DNA from: Gymnogyps californianus
Taxonomy: Eukaryota > Chordata > Aves > Accipitriformes > Cathartidae
Length of the DNA stretch: 64,000 bases
Direction of reading: 5' to 3'
Assembly (NCBI RefSeq): GCF_018139145.2
Contig: NC_059476.1
Span: 10,019,501-10,083,500 of the forward strand
Below the pieces are notes generated by a model. That model saw only the letters and a list, made by a program, of their open reading frames with translations. It searched no databases and was not told the origin of the DNA. The position numbers were made by a program, and so were the translations under genes. The first letter of the stretch is position 1. Each line of letters starts with the position of its first letter. Shown here one piece after another: positions 62,001 through 64,000 of the stretch.

Positions 62001-64000
62001 TTATTTGAGTTATGTAGTGTTGCCCAAGTCTTCTGGTCTAGTACTAGGGAAAAGAAGTAGTGATTTGCTTTCACTGGGCAGGTTGAGGATGTCAAGAGTA
62101 AACCCATTTTCTAGCTATCTTCTTAAGCTGGCCAAAGGACAAGCATTATCCCTTCTTCTGGTAACGGACAGGGCAAGCTGCACGCTAAACCTGAATTGCA
62201 TAGTAAAGGAGATAAATGAAGTTTAATTTACTTTAGTTTGCCATGAGTTCAGAAACCAGAACCAATATGGAAGGTTAGTGAGTATTACAGAGCATTTGAG
62301 CAGACTATTGCTTAAGGGTGTTTACTTAGATTTTTATGATGAATTTCCAGTGGAGCTTATCTCAAGAAGGTGCCATATTGAAAAGCAAAATAAAGAGTAA
62401 CAGCAGCAATTCTGTGAGTTATGGATCCAGTGCAGTTTGAGAAAGAACCAGGAAATAAGGATCTCAAATTACAATGTAAAGAGAATTGCTCTGAAGCAAT
62501 TTCAAGGGGCTTGTTTTCTAGGTAGCTTTTTTCCTGTAAACGTGGACTTTGTTTAGGGGTATGCAGTGTTGCCTTAGCCAGTTTACAGCACAGACTGCAG
62601 TGGCAGTGCAACTATATGAGTGCTGAGGTGACATCCATATAAGAGTGGTAGGGACTTCCAGGAACTCGGGCTGCTTGTGTTGGTGTCACCAGATTTTTTG
62701 TCACTTAGCTGCTTGCCTGGCCTGGTCATGGTACTTAGGACCCTGCTGACTGCTGGGGTCATCTGCCCATGAGCCATGGAGTGCTTCATCACTCCTTTCC
62801 TTTTCCCCCACCTACTCTCTGAAATGCATCTTATCTGTGTTGCAGCTTTGGGTTATTTTGAGACTTTAGTCTCTTACTTAAAGGAAATTTGAGTACTCTG
62901 CGGTGATGGCTGTGAAATGGAAGGGGAAGGAGGATGGCTTTGTAAATTTACATTGTACTTCTATTTAAAAATGAGCTTGTTTCATATCCTATAAAACCTG
63001 TCTGGATGCTTTTTACATATCCAGAGGTGAAGACCATACATGGTCTCAGCTGATGATGCGAGAACTGTGTGTTCACTATTTTGTGGATTGCATGTGTACT
63101 TGTTTGGAGAGTAGATGATTCCCTCTTCATCAGTGACTCTGCTACAAGGTCTCTCTTAGGAATGCGGCTATGAGCGAAAAACATCTACCCAAAGATGATA
63201 CAAAACCCTTTCTTGTTGAAAGGAACAAACATAATTGACTGCTACTGGCCATTATATTATGTAATGCATGGCTGAATATGCCTGGTGTCCAGTGAACTGC
63301 ATTTACTGTATTAACTTCTTGTTATTACTCCCCTTGCAGAAGGCTTTGTGCCTCAGAGTCGCTTATCTCAGTGCTCTTCACTTTCAAAACCCACCCTGGT
63401 TTGAACAAGTTTTTGTATATGCACGCACCCATGAAGCATTAGTCCCTCCTTCCCTTTTTTGCCCCTTTCTCTACAGTACGTTTCAGCTTTGTAACTTAAA
63501 TATGTATTTTCTCTTATAGCAGTGATTTTTATTTCTTGGGACCTTGACCATGGCTCTGTTTGCTTACAGAACCACCCCAGGCACACACTTCGGTCATTCT
63601 TTAATCTGTTTATTGTAAAAGAGCGCCATTGTGATAGTTACTAGGTGACAAGGCACATGTTTGGTTTTTTTTTTCCCTTGTTGTTAGTGAATTCTTCTAG
63701 GCAGCCATACCTCAGAAAATGCTTCCTATCATTGTCATTTAATACGTTTCTTTAGATGTCATCTCACATGTATTTTGAAATTGGCTGAAAAAAAAAAGTC
63801 ATTTCCTCCTCCTTGACTATTTACAACATAAGTGTTGATAGCTTGGGTCAAGCTATCTATTTTATGAAATTAAATGCTAGCATTAATAGTACATCTGCTT
63901 AGGAAAGTCTTTTGTAGTCAGGGATTTGAAAGAATCGTGTTTGTGCTCCATTAGAAGATTGAAAAGACAGGCAGTTTGAAATGGCATAATATTGAATTAA
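56001..64000 (+). other. First intron of the plus-strand gene, no coding exon recognised
   Basis: This 8-kb AT-rich stretch contains only short chance frames on both strands and no recognisable transposon. It is read as intron 1 of the plus-strand gene, whose first coding exon should lie beyond position 64000. Confidence 0.5.

Noticed and set aside
1..64000. CRISPR array, tRNA, rRNA or bacterial operon
   Set aside because: No regularly spaced repeats, no cloverleaf sequence and no rRNA words were seen; the window is vertebrate DNA.

Overview
This is vertebrate nuclear DNA, most likely from a bird. It has split genes with GT-AG introns, three CpG islands, a CR1 LINE fragment, a few degraded MIR/L3-like relics and otherwise very little repeat sequence. 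No bacterial operon, phage or CRISPR features are present. The species cannot be named from the sequence alone.

Three genes account for the window. (1) Minus strand, about 0.1-19.4 kb: the 5' part of VWA2 (AMACO), a secreted von Willebrand factor A domain matrix protein. Seven coding exons join in phase and give the signal peptide, the whole first vWA domain and the start of the following linker. The rest of the gene lies beyond position 1. A CpG island at about 18.95-19.43 kb is the probable promoter and non-coding exon 1. (2) Minus strand, about 21.5-49.4 kb: TDRD1, a germline piRNA-pathway scaffold. Twenty-three coding exons were assembled by hand. They give a MYND zinc finger with all eight ligands and four extended Tudor domains, about 1,059 residues after allowing for one frameshift. 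A CpG island at 49.0-49.45 kb is its promoter. (3) Plus strand, from about 55.4 kb: a CpG-island promoter and first exon of a gene whose coding exons are not in the window. Position and orientation match CCDC186, the divergent neighbour of TDRD1 in mammals (from memory of human 10q25.3). The remaining 8.5 kb reads as its first intron.

Layout: 0.1-12.4 kb VWA2 coding exons; 12.4-19.2 kb VWA2 first intron; 19.2-19.4 kb VWA2 promoter; 19.4-23.4 kb intergenic DNA plus TDRD1 3' UTR; 23.4-46.8 kb TDRD1 coding exons; 46.8-49.4 kb TDRD1 5' region; 49.4-55.0 kb intergenic DNA holding the repeat relics; 55.0-56.0 kb promoter of the plus-strand gene; 56-64 kb its intron.

The main oddities are: a one-base homopolymer frameshift that breaks the fourth Tudor domain of TDRD1; a 52-bp near-perfect palindrome with TG...CA ends flanked by a 5-bp target-site duplication; a possible unrecognised 75-bp cassette exon in TDRD1; an 11-codon upstream ORF with an ideal start context in the first exon of the plus-strand gene, followed by a (TGCT)12 microsatellite; and a regulatory-looking block in a VWA2 intron. 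I did not find a convincing wholly new biological system.
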